A stretch of 64,000 nt of DNA from Gaetbulibacter_A sp043876815 (GTDB lineage Bacteria > Bacteroidota > Bacteroidia > Flavobacteriales > Flavobacteriaceae): positions 744,001 to 808,000 of the forward strand of contig NZ_JBAWKA010000002.1 in the NCBI RefSeq assembly GCF_043876815.1, read 5' to 3'. A model generated the notes under the pieces. The model did not search any database. It saw only the letters and a program-made list of their open reading frames with translations, and had not been told where the DNA came from. Position 1 is the stretch's first letter; each line of letters starts with the position of its first letter. The translations under genes and the position numbers were made by a program. This document shows positions 44,740 through 53,745 of the stretch, piece by piece.

Positions 44740-44870
44740 ATTTTATGTTTTCTTGGAACTAATCCAAATAACTGAATTTGTACACCTTAAGTACGTCTCA
44801 ATCTCTGAAAACCTAGTGTGTTTACTGGGATTAATAGATATTGTATTGGAAAATAGTGTTAAGAGTACTT
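44740..44870. repeat. Right border copy of a degenerate repeat also found at 7984
   Basis: Bases 44779-44851 align with 7984-8055 at roughly two thirds identity, including TGTACACC, TACTGG and the exact 12-mer ATATTGTATTGG in the same spacing. On the minus strand both encode a YFPIQY-containing C-terminus. No other gene fits in this gap. Confidence 0.4.
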
Positions 44871-45287
44871 TCAGGAATTTCTCTTCATGATATAATAATC
44901 CAAACTATACTTTCCGCTTCCCAGTATTAAAATGGAAACATAAGCTATGATATAATGTAGGCCTAATTCCTGCCTTGAAAACGGATCATCGCCATGAATT
45001 AAAAAAACCGCAATAAGCATGGTTATGATTAAAGGAATACTTGCCAATCTTGTGAATAAGCCAAGAATCAGTAAAATGGAACAAAAGAATTCAGAAAATA
45101 CGGCGAGAAACAATGAAACTGAAGCGCTCATCCCTAAAACTTCTGGGAAACTTATGGTTTCACCGAATAGCCTTTCAAATTTGGGATATCCATGGGTAAG
45201 CATCATGGCACCTACACCGATTCTTAAAAAAAGTGATACCAGGTTAACCAATGTTTCGCTATAATATGTTTGGATTAATTTTTTCAT
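44871..45287 (-). CDS. DoxX family membrane protein
   Basis: The 138-residue protein has four membrane helices. The family signature is LFLRIGVGAMMLTHGYPKFE at the start, followed by a helix with FFCSILLILGLFTRLASIPL and the closing GSGKYSLDYYI. DoxX/SURF4-like proteins are membrane oxidoreductase-associated proteins of loosely defined role. ATG 45287 matches family N-termini better than the in-frame start at 45326. The upstream region is clear and the gene is transcribed alone. This marks the start of ordinary chromosomal genes. Confidence 0.88.
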   Translation of the reverse strand: MKKLIQTYYSETLVNLVSLFLRIGVGAMMLTHGYPKFERLFGETISFPEVLGMSASVSLFLAVFSEFFCSILLILGLFTRLASIPLIITMLIAVFLIHGDDPFSRQELGLHYIIAYVSILILGSGKYSLDYYIMKRNS

Positions 45288-45478
45288 ATGGAAATTCTTT
45301 GACTTAGGATGAAATTTAATATTCAAGCAGGTTTTTTAAACTGTATAACAAGGTACAAAATATTCTTAAACAGCTCATCTCACTGAGTGTTAAAGGTCTT
45401 TTTAGTTGACCAATATCATTTCGGCTTCACCTTGAAACAAATACCTTAGTTCTTGTTTAAATTGTATTTCAATTTGTT

Positions 45479-46252
45479 ATGAAAGTCTTTCAAAAGGTCT
45501 TCGCAGAGATTAAATCTATTGGTGCGGTTTTAGTGATTTTTTTGTTCACATGCGATGTTGTGGCACAGAACGCAGCTGATATTGTTAAGAAAGCGGATGA
45601 CAATATGCGCGGTGAGAACTCTCAGGCGGAATTACTCATGATTACCTCAAGAGCAACATGGTCTCGTGAGATGGCTGTAAAAACATGGATGAAGGGTTCA
45701 GAGTTCGCCTTAATCCTTATACAATCTCCTGCAAAAGATAAGGGAATAGTGTTTCTAAAGCGTGGCAAAGAAGTTTGGAATTGGATACCTGCCATTGAAC
45801 GTGTTATTAAATTACCTCCCTCTATGATGAGTCAATCCTGGATGGGAACCGACTTTACTAACGATGATCTTGTAAAAGAATCTTCTGTAGTCGAAGATTA
45901 CGAGCATACCATCATCGGAGATACCATCATCCAAAATAAACCTTGTTTTATAATTCAAATGATACCTAAACCTGAAACCGCTGTAGTTTGGAGTAAACTT
46001 GTTGTTTGTATTGATAAAAAGGATTTTCTAGAGTTGTATACTAAATTTTATGATGAGGACGGCAGGGTGGTTAACATTATGAACGCTTATGATATCAAGG
46101 AAATGGATGGCAGATTAATTCCGACCCACTTTGAGATGATTCCTATGGATAAGAAAAACCAGAAAACAGAGATTATTTACAAAAGGGTCATTTTTAACAG
46201 AACCATTAATAATGGCTTTTTCACATTGAACCAAATGAAACATCTGAATTAG
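45479..46252 (+). CDS. LolA-like outer-membrane lipoprotein-sorting protein
   Basis: The 257-residue periplasmic protein has a signal peptide (cleavage near VVAQ). The LolA/COG2834 barrel includes ADDNMRGENSQAELLM, then FLKRGKEVWNWIPAIERVIKLP and WMGTDFTNDDLVKE, which is the hallmark of this lipid or lipoprotein carrier group. It is the first gene of a tight operon with two FtsX-type permeases, an ATPase and an outer-membrane barrel (gaps of 1 to 11 bp). It therefore likely carries a lipidic cargo from the ABC complex to the outer membrane. Confidence 0.88.
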   Translation: MKVFQKVFAEIKSIGAVLVIFLFTCDVVAQNAADIVKKADDNMRGENSQAELLMITSRATWSREMAVKTWMKGSEFALILIQSPAKDKGIVFLKRGKEVWNWIPAIERVIKLPPSMMSQSWMGTDFTNDDLVKESSVVEDYEHTIIGDTIIQNKPCFIIQMIPKPETAVVWSKLVVCIDKKDFLELYTKFYDEDGRVVNIMNAYDIKEMDGRLIPTHFEMIPMDKKNQKTEIIYKRVIFNRTINNGFFTLNQMKHLN

Positions 46253-46253
46253 T

Positions 46254-47474
46254 ATGTGGTTATTTAAAATGGCATGGAAAAATATGTGGCGCAATCACTA
46301 TCGTACGGCAATAACAATGTCTGCAGTGTTTTTTGCTGTGCTTTTAGCGGTTCTTACAAGTAGTTTGCAAGTTGGGGTTTTTGATAATCTTATTAAAAAT
46401 GTGGTGAGTTTTTATAATGGCTATGTTCAGGTGCATAAAAATGGTTATTGGGAAGAACAAATCCTGGATAATGTTTTTGATGATAAGACATTACTTCAGG
46501 ATAAGATTCTATCAGTTGAAAATATTGGTAGTATAACACCTCGCTTCGAATCTTTTGTGCTCGTTGCTACAGATTCGATCACGAAAGGATGTCTGATAGT
46601 TGGTATAGTACCTTCAAAAGAAGATGTTATTACCCAATTAAAAAGTAAGATCATTGACGGTGACTACCTTGGAGATTATGATACGGATATTTTAATGAGT
46701 AAGGGACTTGCTGAAAGGTTACGTGTTGGGCTAAATGATACTATCATCCTTTTGGGGCAGGGCTACCACGGCGCATTGGCCAGTGGTAAATTCCGAATAA
46801 AAGGGGTTCTTGAATTCGGCTCTCCGGAATTGAATAAACAAACCCTCTATTTAAACCTTCCTGTGACACAAGAGATGTTTGGAGCACCCAATAAGCTTAC
46901 CTCATATGTAATCCATTTGAAGGATACTAGGGCGATGAATGCTACAGCTTTGTCTTTAGCCCATTTACTTGATGCGAATTATGAGGTCATGACCTGGGAA
47001 GAAATGATGCCGGAGGTGAGTCAGCATATAAAAACTGATAAAGGCAGTATGTATATCATTTTCATGCTGTTGTATATACTGGTGTGTTTTGGGATTTTTG
47101 GAACCTTACTCATGATGATGGTAGAACGAAAATATGAATTTGGTATGCTCGTAGCTATCGGAATGAAAAAGATTAAGTTGATCTACCTTCTTATTCTGGA
47201 GTCATCATTCACTGTAATAACCGGATGCCTTCTTGGTATAGGTATCAGTGTTCCGATTGTGTGGTACTTAAAAGTACATCCAATCAGATTTACCGGGGAA
47301 TTTGCAAAGACGTATCAGGAATTTGGGTTTGAGCCTATTTTCCCAACCTCTACAGATAGTAGTGTGTTTATAGAACAAGGATTAATTGTATTGACCTTAG
47401 GACTTATTTTATCGCTTTACCCCATTATCAAGGTAATCCGATTACGACCTGTTGAATCCATGAAAAAAATGTAA
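46254..47474 (+). CDS. ABC transporter permease, LolC/E-MacB (FtsX) type, first copy
   Basis: The 406-residue inner-membrane protein has the four-helix FtsX plan: one helix near residues 18-38, a large periplasmic domain (about 40-265), then three helices ending in a cytoplasmic tail LRPVESMKKM. The periplasmic part contains the MacB_PCD pattern NIGSITPRFESFVLVA. The start is 1 bp after the upstream stop codon. It forms a heterodimer partner with the next gene, as in LolCDE. Confidence 0.92.
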   Translation: MWLFKMAWKNMWRNHYRTAITMSAVFFAVLLAVLTSSLQVGVFDNLIKNVVSFYNGYVQVHKNGYWEEQILDNVFDDKTLLQDKILSVENIGSITPRFESFVLVATDSITKGCLIVGIVPSKEDVITQLKSKIIDGDYLGDYDTDILMSKGLAERLRVGLNDTIILLGQGYHGALASGKFRIKGVLEFGSPELNKQTLYLNLPVTQEMFGAPNKLTSYVIHLKDTRAMNATALSLAHLLDANYEVMTWEEMMPEVSQHIKTDKGSMYIIFMLLYILVCFGIFGTLLMMMVERKYEFGMLVAIGMKKIKLIYLLILESSFTVITGCLLGIGISVPIVWYLKVHPIRFTGEFAKTYQEFGFEPIFPTSTDSSVFIEQGLIVLTLGLILSLYPIIKVIRLRPVESMKKM

Positions 47475-47475
47475 T

Positions 47476-48687
47476 ATGAAACTATCATTAGCCTGGAGAA
47501 ATATCTGGAGAAATAGAACGCGAAGCCTGATCATTATGGTTTCGGTGGCTGTTGGGCTTTTTGCCGGAATTTTCGTTTTGGGGCTGTACGAGGGTATAAT
47601 GAATTCAAGGGTAAGAACTGTGATCGATACGGAAGTGGGGCATTTACAAATTCATAATGCAAAATTTAAATCGGATTACGACCCCAATTTTGGTTTCAAT
47701 CCAAATCCTATTTTGGGAAAACTGGACTCATTCGAGGTAATTAGATATATCACAGTGCGCAGTATCACTTATGGCATGCTTTCCACAACGACCGGAAGTG
47801 CTGATGTTAAAATCAATGGTATTACTACAAGGAGTGAAAATCAGGTATCACGTCTTAAAGATAAGATTATAGAGGGTGAAGCATTAAGGGCTGAAAATAA
47901 AAATGACGTCTTGATAGGTAAAAAACTTGCGGATAAAATGAAATTAAAACTTGGTGGTAAGCTAGTTTTGACCTTAGCTGATAAGGAAAACGAGTTAACC
48001 GCCGGAGCATTTCGAGTAAGGGGTATTTACCAATCGGATAATACTCCGTTCGATGAGTTGAACGTATATATTTTAAAACATGTTCTAAATAATTATCTCG
48101 GTTCAGAACAAAAAAGTCATGAAGTTGCTATCATATTAAAACGCGATGAAGACCTTCAAATCGCCCAAACTTATATTCAAAATTTATTTCCTGATCTTTT
48201 GGTAGAGACCTGGAAAGAAACCAGTCCTGAAACAAATCTTATGGTGGGGTATGTTGATGAGTTTTCCATGGTATTTATTGTTATTATTATGTTTGCGCTC
48301 GCTTTTGGAATCATCAATACCATGTTAATGTCTGTACTTGAGCGCACACGCGAAATTGGCATGCTTACGGCTTTAGGTATGAATCGAAAGCGAGTGTTTT
48401 CTTTGATTTTAACAGAAACCATATTATTAACTCTTGTAGGTGTTCCCTTAGGCCTTTTTTTATCATGGATCACTTCTAATTATTTCGGTCATGTTGGTAT
48501 TGATATTTCGTCGTTCTCCGGTGCTGCGATGTCTGGATTTGGATTTAGTTCCATGATTTATCCTGAATTTCCTTTGGAAAGCCTTCCCAGAGTAATGTTA
48601 ATAGTTGTTTTAACAGCTTTATTATCAGCTTTATTTCCTTCCCTAAAAGCCATAAAACTTCAACCTGCCGAGGCCTTAAGGCGCTAA
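47476..48687 (+). CDS. ABC transporter permease, LolC/E-MacB (FtsX) type, second copy
   Basis: The 403-residue protein follows the same plan: LAWRNIWRNRTRSLIIMVSV at the N-terminus, a periplasmic domain, and three C-terminal helices with NTMLMSVLERTREIGMLTALGM, the conserved cytoplasmic coupling loop that contacts the ATPase. The tail is KLQPAEALRR. The gap to the previous gene is 1 bp. The two permeases differ enough to be distinct subunits. Confidence 0.94.
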   Translation: MKLSLAWRNIWRNRTRSLIIMVSVAVGLFAGIFVLGLYEGIMNSRVRTVIDTEVGHLQIHNAKFKSDYDPNFGFNPNPILGKLDSFEVIRYITVRSITYGMLSTTTGSADVKINGITTRSENQVSRLKDKIIEGEALRAENKNDVLIGKKLADKMKLKLGGKLVLTLADKENELTAGAFRVRGIYQSDNTPFDELNVYILKHVLNNYLGSEQKSHEVAIILKRDEDLQIAQTYIQNLFPDLLVETWKETSPETNLMVGYVDEFSMVFIVIIMFALAFGIINTMLMSVLERTREIGMLTALGMNRKRVFSLILTETILLTLVGVPLGLFLSWITSNYFGHVGIDISSFSGAAMSGFGFSSMIYPEFPLESLPRVMLIVVLTALLSALFPSLKAIKLQPAEALRR

Positions 48688-48698
48688 AATTCAATAAT

Positions 48699-49418
48699 AT
48701 GAAAACTGTAATTGATGCTCATAAAATTAGTAAAACCTTTAACCCGGATACTATCCCAGTGCATGCCGTGAGAAATGTTCATCTTCATTTGGAAAAAGGA
48801 GAATTCGTGGCCTTGGTAGGGCCTTCAGGATCTGGAAAAACAACTTTACTGAATCTTTTGGGAGGTTTGGACAAACCGGATCATGGTAATATTATCATAA
48901 ACGATATTGATATTACCAAGTTATCACCCAATAAACTGATTGAATTTCGACTACATAATATTGGCTTTGTTTTTCAATCTTTTAATCTGATACCTGTTTT
49001 AACCGCTAAGGAGAATGTAGAGCTTATCATGCATTTACAAGGTTGGAAGAAGTCTGTGATAGAAAAACGTGTTAATACGCTTTTTCAGGAAATTGACCTG
49101 ATTGATAAACTAAATGTGAGACCTGCGCAATTGTCTGGCGGTCAACAACAGCGCATAGCCGTGGCGCGGGCCTTGGCCTCAAAACCTAAATTTGTTTTGG
49201 CTGATGAGCCTACTGCCAATTTAGACACGAAATCGGCATCAAAATTATTGGATATTATGGCGAAACTAAATCAGGACGAAGGCATGACCTTTATATTTTC
49301 AACGCACGACCAGCGGGTTATTGATAGGGCTAGAAGAGTAATTACCTTGGTAGATGGCAGTGTAAGTTCGGATGTTAGTAATAGTGTAAAACAAAATCAG
49401 AGTATGCCTGTTATTTAG
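48699..49418 (+). CDS. ABC transporter ATP-binding protein, LolD/MacB type
   Basis: The 239 residues have Walker A GPSGSGKTT, Q-loop FVFQSFNLIP, signature LSGGQQQR, Walker B VLADEPTANLD and H-loop STHD, all intact. It is the ATPase of the adjacent two permeases. This subfamily drives mechanotransmission of a substrate out of the inner membrane rather than classical pumping. It lies 11 bp after the second permease gene. Confidence 0.95.
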   Translation: MKTVIDAHKISKTFNPDTIPVHAVRNVHLHLEKGEFVALVGPSGSGKTTLLNLLGGLDKPDHGNIIINDIDITKLSPNKLIEFRLHNIGFVFQSFNLIPVLTAKENVELIMHLQGWKKSVIEKRVNTLFQEIDLIDKLNVRPAQLSGGQQQRIAVARALASKPKFVLADEPTANLDTKSASKLLDIMAKLNQDEGMTFIFSTHDQRVIDRARRVITLVDGSVSSDVSNSVKQNQSMPVI

Positions 49419-49423
49419 TCGCT

Positions 49424-50605
49424 ATGAAAACTTTAACGTTGGTCATAAGAATCTTAGTTTTAATCAACCTGATGTTCCTGTGTTTAATGATGTATTCCCA
49501 ACCTTATGATAGTTTAAATACTGGAAGGCGAGAACTAAAAATTAACGGTTATATAAAAGATTTACAACGCCTGAGTTTCATTAGAAATAGCGAGCAAACC
49601 TTGGATCAAAATTTAATTCATAACCGTATAAATTTAAGATATAATTATGGCTCAGCTTTTAGTGCAGCTGCCGAGTTTCGGAATCGTATTTTTTGGGGTG
49701 AAGCAGTGCGACTGAACTCAAATTTCTCACAACAGTTAGAAAACCCCAGTGATTTTTTTGATCTGTCTGTATCGTATCTGAAACGGCCTGATCTTTTAAT
49801 GCATACCAATATTGATAGAATATGGCTTCAATTTAGTCTGAAACATTTTGAAACTCGTTTGGGGCGTCAACGCATAAACTGGGGTATAGGGACGCTTTGG
49901 AATCCGAATGATATATTCAATACTTATAACTTTTTGGATTTTGATTATGAAGAACGACCGGGTCGTGATGCCGTAAAATTCACGTATAAATTTGGAGGTA
50001 TGTCGAATATTGAATTAGCTATAGCTACTTCTGAAGGAATGAAACAGCAGGTTATAGCTCTTAAATATTTTTTCAACAAACAGTATTATGATTTTCAATT
50101 CATTGCTGGCCAATTTAACGATACTGTGACCTTAGGCGGTGGTTGGTCTGGGCGTATTGAAAACATTGGGTTTAAAGGGGAATGTCAATACTTTTTTTCT
50201 CATAAGGAAAAGGATGATCTATTAAACATTACTTTGGAGGCCGATTATCTTTTAGAAAATAGTTGGTATTTAGGAGGCGGGCTATTGTTTAACAGTTATG
50301 GTGTTTCTAAACCTCAGGATAACTGGGAGACTATTTCCTTTGAATTATCTCCAAAAAATTTAATGCCAACAAAATGGAATGCCACGTTGACCGTCCGAAA
50401 ACAATTTACGCCATTATTTACAACAGGGTTAACGACTATTTATTCTCCAGGCACAAATCTGTTTCTGGTACTTCCCGGTTTGAGTTACAATATAGCGACC
50501 AATTTAGACCTGGATTTTGTAATGCAATCATTTTTCGCAGAGTTTCAAAATACATTTAACGGACTTTCACATAATATTTTCCTTAGGACAAAGTGGAGTT
50601 TTTGA
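49424..50605 (+). CDS. Outer-membrane beta-barrel protein of the ABC export operon
   Basis: The 393 residues begin with a long hydrophobic signal (cleavage near MYSQ). Alternating amphipathic strands follow (RINLRYNYGSAFSAAAEFRN; RLGRQRINWGIGTLWNPND), ending in FLRTKWSF with a C-terminal aromatic, as expected for a BAM-inserted barrel. The GRQRINWG motif is shared with DUF1302-like porins that accompany LolA/RND lipid exporters in other bacteria. It is the last gene of the operon, 5 bp after the ATPase. It probably receives or presents the exported lipid or lipoprotein. Confidence 0.8.
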   Translation: MKTLTLVIRILVLINLMFLCLMMYSQPYDSLNTGRRELKINGYIKDLQRLSFIRNSEQTLDQNLIHNRINLRYNYGSAFSAAAEFRNRIFWGEAVRLNSNFSQQLENPSDFFDLSVSYLKRPDLLMHTNIDRIWLQFSLKHFETRLGRQRINWGIGTLWNPNDIFNTYNFLDFDYEERPGRDAVKFTYKFGGMSNIELAIATSEGMKQQVIALKYFFNKQYYDFQFIAGQFNDTVTLGGGWSGRIENIGFKGECQYFFSHKEKDDLLNITLEADYLLENSWYLGGGLLFNSYGVSKPQDNWETISFELSPKNLMPTKWNATLTVRKQFTPLFTTGLTTIYSPGTNLFLVLPGLSYNIATNLDLDFVMQSFFAEFQNTFNGLSHNIFLRTKWSF

Positions 50606-50662
50606 ATATTTCAGTTTTTAAGTTTTAATACACTTTATGACAATGGAAAGTAGGAAATCTTG

Positions 50663-50869
50663 TTATCCGTTCTTATCCTTTGTTTTCGCCTGTTTTCTTA
50701 GTTTGTAGGTTGTATAAAATCCTATAAAAAGACCAATAATCATAAAGTTTACAACGAAATTTTTTAAGGAGAATTGTTGGTCCTCATAGTAATCAAACCC
50801 GGCCATAATCAAGGAATAAACCAATCCTGAAATTAATCCTGCTAAAACAGATTGTCTGGTATCCGACAT
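50663..50869 (-). CDS. Small hypothetical membrane protein, 68 aa
   Basis: Two membrane helices (near residues 8-25 and 35-53) are followed by a lysine-rich cytoplasmic tail. No family is recognised; it resembles the many short flavobacterial membrane proteins. It is convergent with the barrel gene. Confidence 0.6.
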   Translation of the reverse strand: MSDTRQSVLAGLISGLVYSLIMAGFDYYEDQQFSLKNFVVNFMIIGLFIGFYTTYKLRKQAKTKDKNG

Positions 50870-51015
50870 TATACTTTCGTTTAAATTGACTTCTATTTTC
50901 TTCTAGGAAATAGATAGAAATTAAAAATTTAAATAAATGTAATCAGAATTTAACTAGACAACAAAATTAGCAGGATTTAAATTATTATTGTAAATAACTA
51001 GGTTACTGGTAATAA

Positions 51016-51522
51016 TTATTCCGCTTCAGCAGGAGCATTGTTACTCCACATACCGTATAAAGAAACCCATTTGCCTTCCTTATTTCGTTGTAATATTTCT
51101 GTATATTTTCCAGTGTCTACAATGGTATCATTATCCGGACCCAAAAAGCGTAGTTCAAAGGTGCCAATTTCGTAACCTAGATCACCATCACTTTTGGCAT
51201 CTATTGTTTTTACACGGGCGTCAATAATACCGGCATCAATAGCTCCTTGCCAATATGTTTGTATGTTTTCCCTTCCTGTTACAATATTCTCATTTGGTGG
51301 TAGGAGTGAGGCATTCTCATCATAAACCATAGCTGCAGCAGCGGCATCATGAGCAATTAAGGCTTTAGCAAAATCCCGGTTCATTTGTCCAAGCTCTTCA
51401 ACGGTTGCTGGTTTAGGCATTAATATAGTTTCAGGACTTTTGTCTTCCTGTTTACAGCTCCAAAATATTATGAGGATGAGGAGAATAGAAAAAAAAGTAC
51501 GTGATTTAATTAGAAATTTCAT
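51016..51522 (-). CDS. SnoaL/DUF4440-like lipoprotein
   Basis: The 168 residues begin with a lipobox FWSC (Cys about 23). The cone-shaped alpha+beta barrel of the NTF2/DUF4440 type is seen in MNRDFAKALIAHDAAAAAMV, then NENIVTGRENIQTYWQGAID and the final YTEILQRNKEGKWVSLYG. These proteins often bind small ligands; the function here is unknown. ATG 51522 gives a proper signal peptide and is preferred over 51579. Confidence 0.85.
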   Translation of the reverse strand: MKFLIKSRTFFSILLILIIFWSCKQEDKSPETILMPKPATVEELGQMNRDFAKALIAHDAAAAAMVYDENASLLPPNENIVTGRENIQTYWQGAIDAGIIDARVKTIDAKSDGDLGYEIGTFELRFLGPDNDTIVDTGKYTEILQRNKEGKWVSLYGMWSNNAPAEAE

Positions 51523-51770
51523 GTTAGCTTGTATTAGTGATTGCCTACTCTTTGTGGTTTTCGGCTTCCCCAAAATCACTATGGTTCAGAAGTTATAATC
51601 AAGGTATTGGGGTTTGAAATCTCAACGTTTTCAATACAATGCAAAGCTTTCAATTATTTAAAGATAACTTTATTTAACGATAAATCGAAGTTTTATTAAT
51701 GGATTAGAATAACTATAAATCAATGTGTTATAGAATTCAGTTACATGTTGAACTATTATGGCCTTAGAAT

Positions 51771-52367
51771 TTAGACTGAAGATTTTACCTGATTTCCTTC
51801 CGGAAAAACTAAAGCCCTTTGGTTCATGATAATCTGCAAACTCAATATCATAATAATTTGCCAAAAATTGAACACATTAAATAAACCAAAGGCTGACTCA
51901 GGAATCACACTATTCATAATAAGTATAATGATGGCGATGTATTGTGTCCAACGTGTGATTTTGGTTTTTGGGAATTCGAAAATAAATTTAAAAAGAAAAA
52001 ACACGGCTAAAGGCGATAGAATAAAGGTTGATAAGGTATATACCAAATCAACAGTTAACCATATTCCAACTTTGAATTCTTTTTGAAGACTAAGAATCTC
52101 TATAACCTTATCAAACACATTAGCTCCTAAAATACCTATAAAGAAGGAAACATAAGAAAATACTATGCTAAGGGTGATACCTATTATTATTTTTGGTTTT
52201 AAATGTTCCAGGTTTGTTAAGCTTATAACGAGGCTAAATATAATGGGATATACATAGAAATTGGCATCAGTGGCTATTAAGATGATCACTGCAATTATAG
52301 GTGAAAAAAGTTTTAAAAGAAGTCTGGTCTTATTTCTGTCGGGCTGCTCTTTTAGTGCGGTACTCAT
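51771..52367 (-). CDS. Hypothetical polytopic membrane protein, 198 aa
   Basis: Five or six membrane helices start at residue 15 or so (FSPIIAVIILIATDANFYVY). The N-terminus is short and basic, and the C-terminal tail NQVKSSV is hydrophilic. No family is recognised. It stands alone between the DUF4440-like and glutamine cyclotransferase genes on the same strand. Confidence 0.65.
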   Translation of the reverse strand: MSTALKEQPDRNKTRLLLKLFSPIIAVIILIATDANFYVYPIIFSLVISLTNLEHLKPKIIIGITLSIVFSYVSFFIGILGANVFDKVIEILSLQKEFKVGIWLTVDLVYTLSTFILSPLAVFFLFKFIFEFPKTKITRWTQYIAIIILIMNSVIPESAFGLFNVFNFWQIIMILSLQIIMNQRALVFPEGNQVKSSV

Positions 52368-52466
52368 AACGTCTTGTGTTTGGTTCGTTGTGTAGTTTAC
52401 ACTAATTTAGTAAATAAATCACTTAAATACCCGGAGAGATAGGTTATTATAATTAAAAATTATAAT

Positions 52467-53504
52467 CTACTCTTTTTCTACGATCTCCACTTCAAAGAGT
52501 TTATCCCAATGTTTTCCTGTTACAAAGATCGTTTTTGTTCTTGGATTGTAAGCGATACCATTTAATACGTCCAATTCAGCATGCTGTGTGACCTTATTTT
52601 TAAGCGGTGTAAAGTCAATAACACCAGTGACAGCACCATTTTTAGGATTAATTATAGCAACCCCATTCTTTTGATAACGGTTAGCATAGATCTTACCGTT
52701 TATCCACTCCATTTCGTTTATCTCGATAATCTTACCTTTATTAGTGTAGACTTGTATATAACTTTCTTCATTAAGGGTCTCAGGATCTAACAGCCAGATA
52801 TTTTCTGTGCCATCACTTTTGTAGATGGTTTTACCATCGTTGCATAAACCCCAGCCTTCCTTACTCTTATTGTATTCAAAACTTTTCAGTTTTTTAAAAC
52901 TGCTTAGATCATAAACAAAACCTCTACCAGCCCGCCAAGTAAGCTGATAGATCTTATTATTAAGAACAGTTAGACCTTCACCAAAAAACGCATTAGGTAG
53001 ATCGATGTTTTTTAAAACCTTACCGGTTTTATAGTCCACTTGTCGCAATTTCGATTCTTTAAATTGCCCGGTGCTTTCGTAAAGTGTATCATTATAGAAT
53101 TCCAGACCTTGGGTGTAGGAGCTTATATCATGCGGATATTCATGAATAACTTTAAACGTATATATTTTTGGTAGGTCACTATTTAAAATCTCTATAGCTG
53201 TTTTTGCAACTTGTTTTCCACCATTAAAATAGACTGTGGCCTCAATAAAGTGTTTTCCAAGCTTAAAATCTTTCAGATCTGCTTTAGCACCTATCTTCTT
53301 ACCTTCCAGGGTATAAACCACAGAATCTATAGTATGCTGTTTTTTGTTCTCTAAGCTAAGATTAAGCGTTTTATCATTACTAATACTACCTTTTGTAGCA
53401 TTTGTATTAATGCTGAAATCAACTTTACCGGAACCTGAATTCGAGCCGCATCCAATAAAAAACACACCTAAAAATATGATTGGTAGGGACTTAAATAATA
53501 TCAT
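52467..53504 (-). CDS. Glutaminyl-peptide cyclotransferase (glutamine cyclotransferase), lipoprotein
   Basis: The 345 residues begin with a lipobox FIGC (Cys about 19). An Ig-like domain (about 25-110) precedes the five-bladed beta-propeller of bacterial/plant-type QC: FKVIHEYPHDISSYTQGLEF, NLYESTGQ-like DTLYESTGQF, FFGEGLTVLNNKIYQLTWR and WGLCNDGKTIYKSDG. The enzyme forms pyroglutamate from N-terminal Gln on exported proteins. It is transcribed away from the SRP RNA gene. Confidence 0.92.
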   Translation of the reverse strand: MILFKSLPIIFLGVFFIGCGSNSGSGKVDFSINTNATKGSISNDKTLNLSLENKKQHTIDSVVYTLEGKKIGAKADLKDFKLGKHFIEATVYFNGGKQVAKTAIEILNSDLPKIYTFKVIHEYPHDISSYTQGLEFYNDTLYESTGQFKESKLRQVDYKTGKVLKNIDLPNAFFGEGLTVLNNKIYQLTWRAGRGFVYDLSSFKKLKSFEYNKSKEGWGLCNDGKTIYKSDGTENIWLLDPETLNEESYIQVYTNKGKIIEINEMEWINGKIYANRYQKNGVAIINPKNGAVTGVIDFTPLKNKVTQHAELDVLNGIAYNPRTKTIFVTGKHWDKLFEVEIVEKE

Positions 53505-53557
53505 TTTATTTTCAATTTTAAAGCAAGGTATTTATTTAAAATCAGTTTAAAAAATCA

Positions 53558-53587
53558 TTGTGAAAATTTTAAAAGTATGTATCTTTG
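53558..53587 (+). promoter_or_regulatory. Consensus Bacteroidota promoter for SRP RNA
   Basis: TTG at 53558-53560, a 19-base spacer and TATCTTTG at 53580-53587 match the TTG-N19-TANNTTTG promoter exactly. They put the expected transcription start at the first base of the RNA, about 53591. Confidence 0.8.
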
Positions 53588-53590
53588 CAC

Positions 53591-53686
53591 GGGCAAGTCC
53601 TGCACAACCAGCTCCTGTCGAATCCTCCAGGTCGGGAACGAAGCAAAGGTAGATGGTCGTAGCGGTGTGATGTAGGTAGCTTGCCC
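53591..53686 (+). ncRNA. ffs: Signal recognition particle RNA, small bacterial type
   Basis: This 96-base RNA is closed by GGGCAAG (53591-53597) and CTTGCCC (53680-53686). The Ffh-binding helix-8 region CAGGTCGGGAACGAAGCAA holds a GGAA-type tetraloop flanked by the asymmetric and symmetric internal loops. The 3' part GATGTAGGTAGC mirrors E. coli 4.5S RNA. Seven T follow directly and provide termination. Confidence 0.93.
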
Positions 53687-53745
53687 TTTTTTTATGCTCT
53701 TCAGTTTCATAAATCTTTCTATCTTTAAAGTTAAATAAATAGCAC

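Noticed and set aside
51670..51864. 64-codon minus-strand frame overlapping the end of the 198-aa membrane protein gene
   Set aside because: It shares DNA with a better-supported gene and has no recognisable content.
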